Below, piece by piece: positions 20,665 through 30,458 of a DNA stretch of 64,000 bases. A model generated the notes under the pieces. It saw nothing but the letters and a program-made list of their open reading frames with translations. It made no database searches and was not told where the DNA came from. Position numbers and translations under genes: made by a program. This DNA comes from Pseudocercospora fijiensis CIRAD86 (lineage: Eukaryota; Ascomycota; Dothideomycetes; Mycosphaerellales; Mycosphaerellaceae), in NCBI RefSeq assembly GCF_000340215.1, contig NW_006921537.1, positions 957,011 to 1,021,010 of the forward strand. The letters run 5' to 3'. Positions within the stretch are counted from its first letter, which is position 1. Each line of letters starts with the position of its first letter.

Positions 20665-21756
20665 TCAGTCACCACTACTACTCCTAGTCCTCACATGTGT
20701 CATCAAACTCGGTGGACTTCCCCACTCATGCGTCCTCGTACTCCCCGGTGTGCCTGGCCTTCTCCTCTCTACCGGACTCCAATGTCTCTTCAACGCATCC
20801 CCAATAACCTCATCCTCATCGGCTTCCCCGGGCGTCTTCATCCCACCATCATCCTCCACAATCCTCACTCCAGCAGCCCTCATCTTCTCCCTCTCCGCAT
20901 TCTCCTTTGCACCTTCCTGTTTCCTCCTCTCAGACTCGGCCACAAGATTTTTGAAATAAACTTCCGCAGCAACAGTCTGGCTGTATGCGAGCGGTGTCCA
21001 GTCGTAATTGTTTTTCGCGAGAGGATTTGCGCCTGCTGCGAGGAGGATGCGGAGGGCTTTTAAACTGCCTGATGCGGAAGCGTGGTGGAGAGGTGTGTTA
21101 CCGTCGAGGTCTCTACCATGTGGATTCGCAGGGAAGTCGGAGTCTTGGAGTAAGATGGGTATGAGGGCTGTGGAGTTCGGATGTTGAGCTGCCATTGCTA
21201 GAGCATCTAGTCCTGCTTTATCGCTGTAGGGAATGCATCTTGGGAACGTCTTGGCCAGGACAGTTCCGACTTCCACATGGCCATTCTTCGCGGCTAACAT
21301 CAAAGGCGTGTCATGGTCTGAGTTGCGACTGATTTCGTGCTCGTCATGTCCATAGCGTATGAGCAGTCCGGCGATCTCGGTGAAGCCATGAGAGGCTGCT
21401 ATGTGTAGACTCGTGTTGCTTTTGTCGGCGAAGTCGGGGTTTTGGAGAAGCTTTGGATTATTGCGTACAATACGTTCGACTAATAAGACATCGTTAAGGA
21501 GAATTGCACGCCGCAGGCGCGTCGATCGGTCAATCCTGTGATGTTGTGAGCACTCATGATCTTTGGTGGAATTGTTGGATTGAGATTGAACCCTGACGCG
21601 TACATTTTCTCGTGTCGTTAATTCATGGCGATCGTACAAGGTACCTGAGTCCTGCTCAAGGTTGCACAGCCTCCGTGTTCGAAGTGGAGGTGTTCGTGAA
21701 GTGGAAGTCAGCAACGTCGATGGGAAGTGAAGTTCACAGTACTGTACGTGGGGCAA
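20665..21756 (-). CDS. Ankyrin-repeat protein resembling TORC2 subunit Avo2
   Basis: A 363-codon minus-strand frame. From about residue 80 it reads STRLRRAILLNDVLLVERIV, a capping motif, and then four to five ankyrin repeats (NTSLHIAASHGFTEIAGLLI; DTPLMLAAKNGHVEVGTVLA; GNTPLHHASASGSLKALRIL). These are followed by a DWTPLAYSQTVAAEVYF segment and a charged, Pro/Ser-rich tail. The repeat order, R-YGHDEHE insert and position near the N-terminus match yeast Avo2, a non-essential subunit of TOR complex 2 at the plasma membrane. The start is doubtful: the first 75 residues look non-conserved, and CATCACAG before GATTGACCG (near 21,535) is a possible splice acceptor, so a short upstream exon may supply the true start. 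Family call good; exact orthology inferred. Confidence 0.78.
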   Translation of the reverse strand: MPHVQYCELHFPSTLLTSTSRTPPLRTRRLCNLEQDSGTLYDRHELTTRENVRVRVQSQSNNSTKDHECSQHHRIDRSTRLRRAILLNDVLLVERIVRNNPKLLQNPDFADKSNTSLHIAASHGFTEIAGLLIRYGHDEHEISRNSDHDTPLMLAAKNGHVEVGTVLAKTFPRCIPYSDKAGLDALAMAAQHPNSTALIPILLQDSDFPANPHGRDLDGNTPLHHASASGSLKALRILLAAGANPLAKNNYDWTPLAYSQTVAAEVYFKNLVAESERRKQEGAKENAEREKMRAAGVRIVEDDGGMKTPGEADEDEVIGDALKRHWSPVERRRPGTPGSTRTHEWGSPPSLMTHVRTRSSSGD

Positions 21757-22050
21757 GCTTCAAGTTGGCTGCGCTCATCTCGAAGCATTTCATGAACTTC
21801 ACATAACCGCTGAAAGCCATACTTTGATCGAGATGTTGATAAAATATTGAAGCCACTTTTTTTCAGAGTGGGCTGGCTATAGCACACAGACATCTTATGT
21901 ACAGTACATATCGCTATACGTGGTCGGCCTTCGACCAGGACATATCGTATATTCGCTGGAATACTCCACAACGCCGCGCTCGCCGCAACACCTTCTGTGG
22001 GTGCACGAATGCTCTCATTCGATTGAGTGTATGATCGCCCAAGTTCGTCT

Positions 22051-23454
22051 CTATTTTCTACGTTTCATAACTTTTGAGCACATATCGATAAGACCGACTT
22101 TGGCCTCGCTGTCTGGGAAGCTGGAGATCGCTCTCGCTGCCTTGTCAACGTAGTCTTGTGCAAGAGCTCGTGTCTGCTCTATGCCATCACTCTGTATGAC
22201 CATATCTCGCGCCTGTTCAACGTCAGCTGAAACATAAGACCACTGCAGCTGGAGGTCAAAACTTACCCTTTGAACATCACCCTCCTGTGAGAACTTACGG
22301 CCTACAAAGGCTCCGAGCTCCGGGTTATCCTTCCAGGCGAAAAGGAGAGGTGCAGTAGCAAGACCAAGTTCCAGATCAGCACCTGCTGGCTTACCCAGCT
22401 CTGACCCGCTCACGGTATAGTCGAGCATGTCATCTACCAGCTGAAACGCAAGACCGAGGTTCTTGCCGTACTGGTAGGCTGCCTCAACAACCTCCGCCGG
22501 ATGCTCGCCTAGCAGAGCAGCAGCTCGGCATGATTTGCTGATCAAACTTGCCGACTTCAAGTACGTCTTCTGCAAGTAGTAGGTGATAGTATCCTCACTC
22601 CACGATGGATTGCGCTCGTCCAATGCTGTGTTCTTCAACTGCATGAATTCCCCCTCCACAAGGTTCGCAATGACTGTCGCAAGTAGCTCCGTCACTTCTG
22701 GGTCACGTAGTCGTGCCAATGCCACAGACGCTCTTCCCAAGAGAAAATCGCCTGCCAAGACTGCCATCTTATTACCAAATTCAATGTTTGCAGATGTGTT
22801 CCCTCGCCGCGATTCGGAGTGATCGATCACGTCGTCGTGTAGTAAGGAGGCCGTGTGAATGAGCTCGGTGATTTCTGCTAATCGTCGTTGAGTTGGCAGG
22901 ACGGAGCTATCGCTTGCGGCCTCTTGAACGCTCGCAGCGCAAAGCGGTGAAGTATCGGGATTGACATCATTGAGCACTGAAGATGACGATATAGGTGTAT
23001 CGATTGTACCTTGGACACTGCTGTTCGTTCGCCGTCGTTTCGGCAGTAAAGAGGTTGCTTGCGACATGAGTAGCACAAGCATTGGCCGGACATATTTTCC
23101 CTCGGATTGTGTGTAGTACTTTGACACTGTGTCCAACATTGGATGTCCCGAGCCTAGCAACTGCTGTATATTCCCCGTCATAAACTTCATCTCTTTCGCA
23201 ACACTCCTCAATGGATCAATGCTCAGTGGTCCTGCTGGTGGCGGGCCATTGAATATTTGCTTCGCTGCTGTTACCGCAGCAGCAACAGCAGACTGTTCCC
23301 TCTTCGGCGAATCATTGTACGTTTTCCGTTTGGTGTTGTGAAAGCCACGAGATAAGATTGGTCGAAAGCATTCAGGACAACATGGTGGGAAGGATTGAGG
23401 TTTTGCTGTGAAGGTCCCAACAAAAGCACGCGAGGGTGCTATCGGCCGAGGCAT
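22051..23454 (-). CDS. COQ1: Polyprenyl diphosphate synthase (ubiquinone side chain), Coq1
   Basis: Exons 22267-23454 and 22051-22212 code 449 residues. The protein makes the long isoprenoid tail of ubiquinone in mitochondria. Both catalytic Asp-rich motifs are present: LLHDDVIDHSESRRG with DDVID at residues 207-211, and FQLVDDMLDY with DDMLD at 341-345. The GKYVRPMLVLL motif near residue 120 binds the substrate diphosphate. The N-terminus is basic and rich in Ser/Arg/Phe, as for a mitochondrial presequence. The 54-nt intron (22213-22266, GTAAGT...TTGAACAG) is a multiple of three without stops, so unspliced RNA would add 18 residues after EGDVQR. A low-complexity insert (residues 140-190, TPISSSSVLNDVNPDTS) precedes the first Asp motif. 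The gene is divergent with VMA12. Confidence 0.92.
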   Translation of the reverse strand: MPRPIAPSRAFVGTFTAKPQSFPPCCPECFRPILSRGFHNTKRKTYNDSPKREQSAVAAAVTAAKQIFNGPPPAGPLSIDPLRSVAKEMKFMTGNIQQLLGSGHPMLDTVSKYYTQSEGKYVRPMLVLLMSQATSLLPKRRRTNSSVQGTIDTPISSSSVLNDVNPDTSPLCAASVQEAASDSSVLPTQRRLAEITELIHTASLLHDDVIDHSESRRGNTSANIEFGNKMAVLAGDFLLGRASVALARLRDPEVTELLATVIANLVEGEFMQLKNTALDERNPSWSEDTITYYLQKTYLKSASLISKSCRAAALLGEHPAEVVEAAYQYGKNLGLAFQLVDDMLDYTVSGSELGKPAGADLELGLATAPLLFAWKDNPELGAFVGRKFSQEGDVQRVSFDLQLQWSYVSADVEQARDMVIQSDGIEQTRALAQDYVDKAARAISSFPDSEAKVGLIDMCSKVMKRRK

Positions 23455-23767
23455 AAATCGTGTTCGAGTTCAATCGGGATGTGGCTCAATCGCAGCAGAG
23501 GCAAGGAAACAGCAATTTGAACTTTTGAGTATGGTAAGAAATGAAGGTCGGGCGTCGCTCGCAATCATCAGTGAGAGTCGAAAAGGTGCTCCAGAGAGCG
23601 GAGTCCATGACACTGGGCCCAGATCCGAATGCGAAACCTTAATTTCTATCCTGTTCTTTCCGAACAAGCACCCGTGATGCCACCATGCCACCATCCTCTG
23701 TCACGGCACTGTCTCTCAAGCAAAGTCGGAACGCCGTCAACTGTCGAGGACTTACAAACTGTGGGGC
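23455..23767. promoter_or_regulatory. Shared divergent promoter region of COQ1 and VMA12
   Basis: Only 313 bp separate the two ATGs, so both promoters and 5' leaders must share it. No specific binding site is recognised by eye. Confidence 0.6.
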
Positions 23768-24607
23768 ATGGTCCTTCTCACCATCACGGCTCCTGCCAAA
23801 GCCGCTATAGATGACTTTTGCAGGCTGAAGTTATCCTCAACCCGCGGAGACGAGTGCGATGAAGAACGCGTCGAGGAGCTCTCCAAAGCCGAGATAGGTA
23901 GCCCGATAGAGCATCAAGAGCTCATTGACGTATCAAAATATCTCGTTTCCCATGGTCGGTGTGATGGTAGGATTGCAAAGGAATGGCGTCTGGACACGCT
24001 GCTCAGGGGCGCGTGTGTCTACAGACCTCCGCCACCACCCAAGCCAGAGCCAGTAAGCCTGTAACCCCAAACCCTTGACTCGATGGTGGTATTGATAGCC
24101 CGGCAGACATCAGAATACAAAGCGTTGATGCAACGGCTTCGTAAGCTAGAAGAGCAACGCGAGTACGAGCGCATGATCAATCCTGCCCCGAAGCTGGAGA
24201 CATTCAGCCAGCGCTTTCCGAAGGCTACACATAGCTTCGGACCGAGTTACAACACCGCTGACGAGCTTGACGAAGTCACGTACTCTGATGTCAATCGGCA
24301 GATGATTCTCATAATCAATGTACTCATTTCCATCGTCTGCACGAGCGTAGCCGTGTGGATGGCAGCTCGTCGCTGGAACGTGGTACCACGTATGTTACTG
24401 GCTTTCGTCAGTAGTGCTGTAGTTGCTGTCGCAGAAGTCGCCATTTACATGGGCTATATCAAACGGATTGGCGATGCTAAGACCAAAGAGCGCAAGGCGA
24501 TCGAGAAGAAGGAAATCGTCGATACATGGGTCATTGATGGCAGGTCAACAGCTCAGCACACGAAAATCTCTGACTCTGTACGATTCAGAAAAGGCAAGCA
24601 TAGGTAG
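23768..24607 (+). CDS. VMA12: V-ATPase assembly factor Vma12 (ER membrane)
   Basis: Exons 23768-24052 and 24107-24607 join in phase through a 54-nt GTAAGC...CCCGGCAG intron, giving 261 residues. Order: soluble N-terminal half; Pro-rich YRPPPPPKPEP just before the intron; TSEYKALMQRLRKLEEQREY (helical, conserved in this family); and two membrane segments (MILIINVLISIVCTSVAVWM and LLAFVSSAVVAVAEVAIYMG) followed by a Lys/Glu-rich cytosolic tail. This is the architecture of Vma12/TMEM199, which with Vma22 assembles the V0 sector of the vacuolar proton pump in the ER. A nearer AG (TTGATAG at 24098) was rejected because it breaks the frame. CHL1 follows after 183 bp on the same strand. Confidence 0.88.
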
Positions 24608-24790
24608 GCGCTTGCAAAACGACTCCGCCTCTCACTGCCTTGCCTTGCCGTGAAAGCTCAGAAATCACGCTCAAACGCGGCTTTCACGCGATTGGCGGGA
24701 CGGGGCGCAAATTCCACACCGACCACTGGGCACAGAAGACGCGACCGAACAGAAAGTCATCGACATCACAACCACATTGTGCCAGGCGAG

Positions 24791-27271
24791 ATGGCGCCCA
24801 AGGACTTCCACCATCCCTTCCAGCCTTACGACATCCAACAGCAATTCATGGAAGCGGTGTATGACTGCATCGAGCACAAGCAGGTCGGAATTTTCGAGTC
24901 ACCCACTGGAACTGGCAAGTCACTGAGTCTGATATGTGGCGCCCTTACCTGGTTGAGAGAACACAAGCGGAAGACTTTCGACGAGGCTCTAGCTACGGTA
25001 GAAGTGGATGACGATGAGCCAGACTGGATGACGCAACACGCTCGTGAAGCACGAAGCCGAGAAATCAGGCAGATGAGAGGAGATCTCGAGGCACGCTTGT
25101 CTGCAGTTCGCGAACGTGAGCGAAAGATCAAGGAGCGCGCTGCGACGGAGGAGCGTCCTTTCAAAAGGCAGAAACCAGCGAAAACTGACATCGAGGATAT
25201 GGCGGAGGAGGAGCAATTTGTACTCGAAGAATATGAAAGCGACGATGAGATCAAGTCTGCTGGCAATGCTCAATACTCAGCCGAGACGACTAAGCTTATG
25301 GAGAAACTCGGGTTGCTACCGAAGTCTGGTGAGAGCCAAGCGAAGGAGGAGGAGCTAGAGGAGCTCAAAGTCTTCTTCTGCTCCAGAACTCATTCGCAAC
25401 TATCACAATTCATTGGCGAGCTGAAACGGGTATCATTACCACCGGGTCTTCCTCCCGAAGACAACACTGGAGAGCAGTCATCCAAACTTACAGAAGAACT
25501 CAAGCACTTGACCTTAGGTTCACGCAAGAATCTTTGCATCAATCCTAAAGTCAATAAGCTGGCCGGCCTGACTGCCATCAACGAGCGATGCATTGAGCTT
25601 CAGCAGTCAAACAGGGCGGGCGATAAGAAGTGCTCGTTCTTGCCTACCAAAGATCAACAGGATGTGGTACTTGACTTCCGAGATCACGCCCTGTCCAGAA
25701 TCCGTGACATTGAAGATCTCGCAAAGCTTGGATCCAAGCTGGAACTATGTCCATACTATGCCTCACGCGCCGGAATTGGCCCTGCTGAGATGGTGACCCT
25801 GCCATACCCACTTCTACTGCAGAAGTCTGCACGTGAAGCCCTCGGAATCTCGCTGAAAGGTCATGTGGTTGTGATTGATGAAGCCCACAATCTCATGAAC
25901 GCAGTGGAAGGGATTCACTCCGCTCGCATCACCGAGAATCAGCTCAGACGCGCCAAAGAGGGCCTAATCACCTACCTCCAAAAGTTCCGCAATCGGCTGA
26001 AAGGAAGTAATCGGACATATGTCACTCAGGTCGTCAGAGTTATCGACTCTCTACTCAGCTTCGTGGCCAGTGTGAAGGATCACAACATGTCTGGCAATGT
26101 AACCAGTCCGAGCGCTCTCCTCGCGGGCAAGGCTGTAGATCAGATCAATTTGAGCAAGCTTTCCCGCTATATTGACGAGAGTAAGTTGGCACGGAAGGTT
26201 GAAGGCTATATCGCGTTCGTTGCCCAGTCTGACACCGCCATCAAGAAAGAGCCCTCTACCATTCATCACGCAGCAGCCGATGTGCCGACTCTCATGCATC
26301 TCCAGAGCTTCTTGCTCTGCCTCATGAATCCGTCAAAGGAAGGCAGATTTCTGTGGTCCAAGGAAAGCGGCAACGTCGAGGTGCAGTACTTGCTTCTTAA
26401 CGGATCAGAACACTTTCGGGGAATCGTCGAAGATGCCAGAGCCGTCATCCTAGCAGGAGGCACAATGTCTCCAATGGAAGAGTACAAGCAGGAATTATTC
26501 CCATACCTGACGAACGAGATCAAAACCTTCTCATGCGGCCACCTCATCCCGCCTGGCAATCTCTTCGTCCGCGCCATCTCCGCCGACAGCCAAGGACGAC
26601 TAGACTTCAGCTTCAAATCACGAAACGACACCACCGCCATGCGTCTCGGCCAAGCTCTGATCAAAATCGCCTCCAAAGTGCAAGGCGGCATGGTCGTTTT
26701 CTTCCCAAGTTACAGCTACCTCGAAACCGTCCTCCGAACCTGGACCTCCCAACCCCTCATCCCACCCCTCTCATCCCTCAAACCCCTCTTCTCCGACAGC
26801 CGCTCCGTCTCCGCAGAAGAAACTTTCCGCTCCTTCACCTCAGCAATCCACACCAACCCTTCTCGCGGCGCTTTGCTTTTCTCTGTCATCGGCGGCAAAC
26901 TCTCCGAAGGCATAAATTTCTCCGACGATCTCGGTCGCTGCGTTGTCGTCGTCGGCTTACCTTATCCTAATTTACAAGCTCCGGATTTAAAAGCAAAAAT
27001 GGAATACCTGGGTGCGAGAGGTGGAGAGTATGCGGAAAATTTATGTATGAGAAGTGTCAATCAGGCGATTGGGAGGGTCATTCGTCACAAAGGTGATTGG
27101 GCTTCAATTCTGCTTTTTGATGCGAGGTTTGAGGATTTGCGGATCAAAAAGAAATTGCCCGGGTGGATTAGGGAGTGTATGGTAGCGGGGAGTGGTGGGA
27201 GGGTGGAGGATGTTGTGGGAGATGGGGAGGGAGGGTTGGGGGAGTTTTTTTATGGGAAGATGAAGAAGTGA
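24791..27271 (+). CDS. CHL1: ATP-dependent DNA helicase Chl1 (DDX11/XPD family)
   Basis: An intronless frame of 826 residues from ATG 24791 (MAPKDFHHPFQPYDIQQQFM). Walker A is ESPTGTGKS at residues 36-44. Four Cys at about 249, 267, 281 and 320 match the 4Fe-4S cluster of XPD-like helicases. The DEAH box is at 363-366, and the C-terminal half carries GGKLSEGINFSDDLGR and NQAIGRVIRHKGDW (motifs V and VI). Chl1 is a 5'-3' helicase for sister-chromatid cohesion and genome stability. A Lys/Glu-rich insert (residues 100-190) lies between Walker A and motif Ia, as is usual in Chl1. The frame is open upstream to 24650 but without an ATG. Immediately after the stop the sequence becomes a RIP-mutated transposon, starting 8 bp downstream, so the native terminator region has been displaced. 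Confidence 0.93.
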   Translation: MAPKDFHHPFQPYDIQQQFMEAVYDCIEHKQVGIFESPTGTGKSLSLICGALTWLREHKRKTFDEALATVEVDDDEPDWMTQHAREARSREIRQMRGDLEARLSAVRERERKIKERAATEERPFKRQKPAKTDIEDMAEEEQFVLEEYESDDEIKSAGNAQYSAETTKLMEKLGLLPKSGESQAKEEELEELKVFFCSRTHSQLSQFIGELKRVSLPPGLPPEDNTGEQSSKLTEELKHLTLGSRKNLCINPKVNKLAGLTAINERCIELQQSNRAGDKKCSFLPTKDQQDVVLDFRDHALSRIRDIEDLAKLGSKLELCPYYASRAGIGPAEMVTLPYPLLLQKSAREALGISLKGHVVVIDEAHNLMNAVEGIHSARITENQLRRAKEGLITYLQKFRNRLKGSNRTYVTQVVRVIDSLLSFVASVKDHNMSGNVTSPSALLAGKAVDQINLSKLSRYIDESKLARKVEGYIAFVAQSDTAIKKEPSTIHHAAADVPTLMHLQSFLLCLMNPSKEGRFLWSKESGNVEVQYLLLNGSEHFRGIVEDARAVILAGGTMSPMEEYKQELFPYLTNEIKTFSCGHLIPPGNLFVRAISADSQGRLDFSFKSRNDTTAMRLGQALIKIASKVQGGMVVFFPSYSYLETVLRTWTSQPLIPPLSSLKPLFSDSRSVSAEETFRSFTSAIHTNPSRGALLFSVIGGKLSEGINFSDDLGRCVVVVGLPYPNLQAPDLKAKMEYLGARGGEYAENLCMRSVNQAIGRVIRHKGDWASILLFDARFEDLRIKKKLPGWIRECMVAGSGGRVEDVVGDGEGGLGEFFYGKMKK

Positions 27272-27279
27272 GTGACTCA

Positions 27280-27340
27280 GGCCCTGAATACTTCGCTCGT
27301 CTTATTGTATAAGACAACCGTCTTATCTATAAGACAGGAC
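27280..27340 (+). repeat. Left terminal inverted repeat of the Harbinger-type element
   Basis: GGCCCTGAATACTTCG followed by three GTCTTAT...ATAAGAC-type words. It matches the inverted right end with differences that are mostly C/T or G/A. It starts 9 nt after the last base of the CHL1 stop codon. Confidence 0.8.
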
Positions 27341-27699
27341 CTACTTTATAAGACGCGTTAAATACTAATAAGTCAGCGGTTTATTATAAGACAGCTTAAC
27401 TTATCTATAAGTCGTCTTTTATACGCTTATCTTGCGAAAGCTAGTATATAGCTATACTAGTTAGCTTTTATAAGACGATTATATGCCTTGTTGCCTTGTT
27501 TCTAGCAGTAGAGCCCCTAATTTAACTATCTCTTGCCCCTATTCTCGTGTTCTTACTCTTACTATATAGTAGTAGTAGTATAGTAGATACTATATTCGGC
27601 TATAGACGACGACTTAATCGAGGATATAGCTATTATTGCGGCTATATTCGTAGTACTATAAGCGCTCTGTATTCTTCTTAATAGTAAAGCGAAGGCGCC

Positions 27700-27977
27700 G
27701 AAGTATCGACTAGGTAGTATAATAACGACTCTTATAGCGCTAGAATTAGGTAGATAGTAGACGAAGATAATACTATATAGACTAGAAGAATACTACTATA
27801 CGACGACGAGGCTCCGATAGCCTATTCTTCGAGCGTTAATTAATACCTTAGTAGAAGATTATAGACTTGCTAGAGAGCGTAGAATTAGTCTAGCGGAATA
27901 GGTAGTTATATTCCTTAATATAGCGGCTTACTATATAACTAACAACTGCTTACGGACTATCTATTAGCACTTACTAT
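27700..27977 (+). pseudogene. Harbinger transposase remnant, N-terminal part
   Basis: Translation gives pieces such as LEEYYYTTTRLR and NTLVEDYRLARERRISLAE, with TAG stops in place of expected Trp or Gln. This resembles the start of DDE_Tnp_4-type transposases. The reading is cut at 27977 by the Gypsy insertion and resumes at 35179 or 35184, depending on which copy of the target duplication is counted. Confidence 0.55.
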
Positions 27978-28174
27978 TATTAGGGCTAAAGAGGCTACAC
28001 GTAATTAGCATATAACCAGGTTAAGTAAAGCTAGGGTCTTAGTGCCTTAGGCAGGGCTTAGCGCTTAGTAATAGGCTAACTTGCCTGCCTTCCTCCCTCT
28101 CCTCCTAGCTCCTTATCGAATACTACTCGTACCTACTACTACCCTATCTACCTGCTAATATAACCCTTCTTATA
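27978..28174 (+). repeat. 5' LTR of the Gypsy element
   Basis: It begins TATTAGGGCTAAAGAGGCT, where the usual TG start has become TA, and ends CCCTTCTTATA, where the 3' LTR keeps TACA. It pairs with 34982-35178 over its full 197 bp. Confidence 0.92.
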
Positions 28175-28699
28175 TAGTATTCGATCTACCCTTTAAGGGC
28201 AGCAGCTAGATAGTCCTTATTTTAAGCTTTTAGCGGTATAGCTACAAACAAGACTAATCTAACTATATTGCGCCCGAAGAACGGGACCTATACGTACTAT
28301 TCTATCGAAACAACCGTACCAATTATTAAGCAAGGCCTTCTATACGGCCTATTACACTAAGTTAATCTTACTAGACTAATATCTACTAATTCCGCTATAT
28401 TCGTATCTTAGGGGCTAACAATATATTATTAGTATTACCCTCTATTATAATAGCTAGCTTATTACAAAACAACAACCGTGCTGCCGCTAGTAGCGCTAGC
28501 AACGACAACGCTAGTAGTATAGTGCCTGCTAAAGTGCCTGCTAAAGCGCCTACTAAAGTGCCTCCTACTAAGGTGCCTACTAAAGAGCCTACTAGAGGGC
28601 CTGCTAAAGAACTTATAATCGAAGGGGATGACCTATCGTTGCCCGTTAACGATATTCTTAACAACATTGTTAATCGACGATATAGCTAGCTAGCCTTTA

Positions 28700-30450
28700 G
28701 TCCTTAGCTAGTAGCGAGGCTTTAAGAAGCTACCTAAAACAGGCTTACTGCCTTACGTTAAGAACAACAGCTAAAGGATAATCTTCTCGAGATTCGCCGC
28801 CTCTAGGAATCTCTAACAACTACTGCTAAGCTAATAGCAGGACCTTCTTTACTACCTATCTAAAAGAAGGATGCTAAACTTAAGGACTATACCGTATTTA
28901 ATAGCTCTAGTCGAAAGCAGTATAACGACTACATTCGTAACTGTAAACTTAACTAGCGCAACGTACTAAGAGCGCTACTAGACGACTATTCCTTAGTCGT
29001 ATATGCTATGTAGTATATTAATAGCGACCTAAAGCGTACATAGGATAACTATTTTAACTCTCTTAACGATTAGACTGCTGTTTAGTAGCAGACCTACAAA
29101 ACTATTATACTAGATACCCTTAGAAACCCTATACTAAGGCAACAATATGCTTAGGACCTATATCTTCGAGCTAAATAGAAGACTAATCAATCGGCTCGCT
29201 TATTCGAGGCCTATTTAAAAACCCTTAAAGACGACCTTCCGCCTAAGACTAATTCTATATAGATCTCCGAGATACGCCTAAAACTTAGATAGGAGCTTAT
29301 CCTCGAATTAGACCGTCGCCGTGTATTCGAACAAGCTAATCTAATACGTATTCAATTTATAGTCGAAGTAGAAACAGCCGAACGAGCTATTTAGCTCTAA
29401 TAACGACTAGAATTAAGGATCCGACTAACTAGCACTAACCGTAGCAACCGTAGCCGCGGAGGAAACTAAGGTTCCTACTAGGACAATAATACTAATAGTA
29501 GGAACAGTAACAACGACCGTAGGAGAGGCCGTAGCTAGCGGCTATATAGAGGAGGCCGTAATAGGGGTCGTAGAAGGGGCTCGTATCCCTATAGTACTAA
29601 CCGCTTAACTAATAATAATAGCTATAGTAGTCTACTAACCGGGTTGAAGTGCTTTAATTGTAATAGCACTAGCTATCTACTAGGCTAATGCGACAAACCT
29701 AAGGACTAGGCCCGAATTAATCGTGCTTCCGCTAAACACCGAAAGCACCTCTTAGCGGCTAACGCTACCCCTATAGGCTAACCTTCGAAAAAAGAGTAAG
29801 CGCCGCACTAACTATTAGCCTCGTACGGCGTAAGACTATCGACATTATGCTAGCTATAACACGCTCCTGCCTTATATAGGATACGAAGGGCACTACCTAT
29901 TAAACTAAGGTTATACTAGATCTAGGAAATTCAGTTAGTGCCCTTATTAGCTATCGCCTAGCTAAGTAATTAGACCTTCGACAACTGCCGAAGACTAACC
30001 TACTAACCCTTACTTAGTTTAATAACGCTCGGCACTTGACCTATAGGGCCTACTATATTCCTATAGCTCTAAAGGACGACCTCGGAAATAAACGCCTACT
30101 AGACTTTACTGCCTATATAGTAGATATAGACAACCTATATAGGGGAGCTACTATTGTTATTAGCAACCCTGTTCTTAAGTACTACGCCGTAGCTATAGAC
30201 CTAGGCCTCTAGAAGTAGCGATTTGGAATCGCTAAGAAAGAGGACATTAAACATATTAATGTTAGCGAGTGCCCTAACGATATTAGGGTCCTGTTTATTA
30301 GCAACCTAACACCCGCCTTAGCTAATCCGACTGCCGACCTGCTCGGTAGTAATAACGATAAATCTATGCCCCCTAATAATCCTAATTAGCTTGCTCGTAT
30401 ACTAGAGCCTATCCGAGAGACCTATATTAATGTATTTAAATACTACCTAG
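28700..30450 (+). pseudogene. Gypsy gag and protease remnant
   Basis: The gag part runs to about 29,760. Its zinc knuckle begins at 29,650 with C-F-N-C-N-S and ends G-x-C; the conserved His appears as Tyr (TAC), as expected if CAC was changed by RIP. The protease-like stretch near 29,913-30,200 reads ILDLGNSVSALISYRLAK, the active-site region of retroviral-type aspartyl proteases in altered form. Many TAG codons interrupt both parts. No functional protein can be made. Confidence 0.7.
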
Positions 30451-30458
30451 TATCGACA

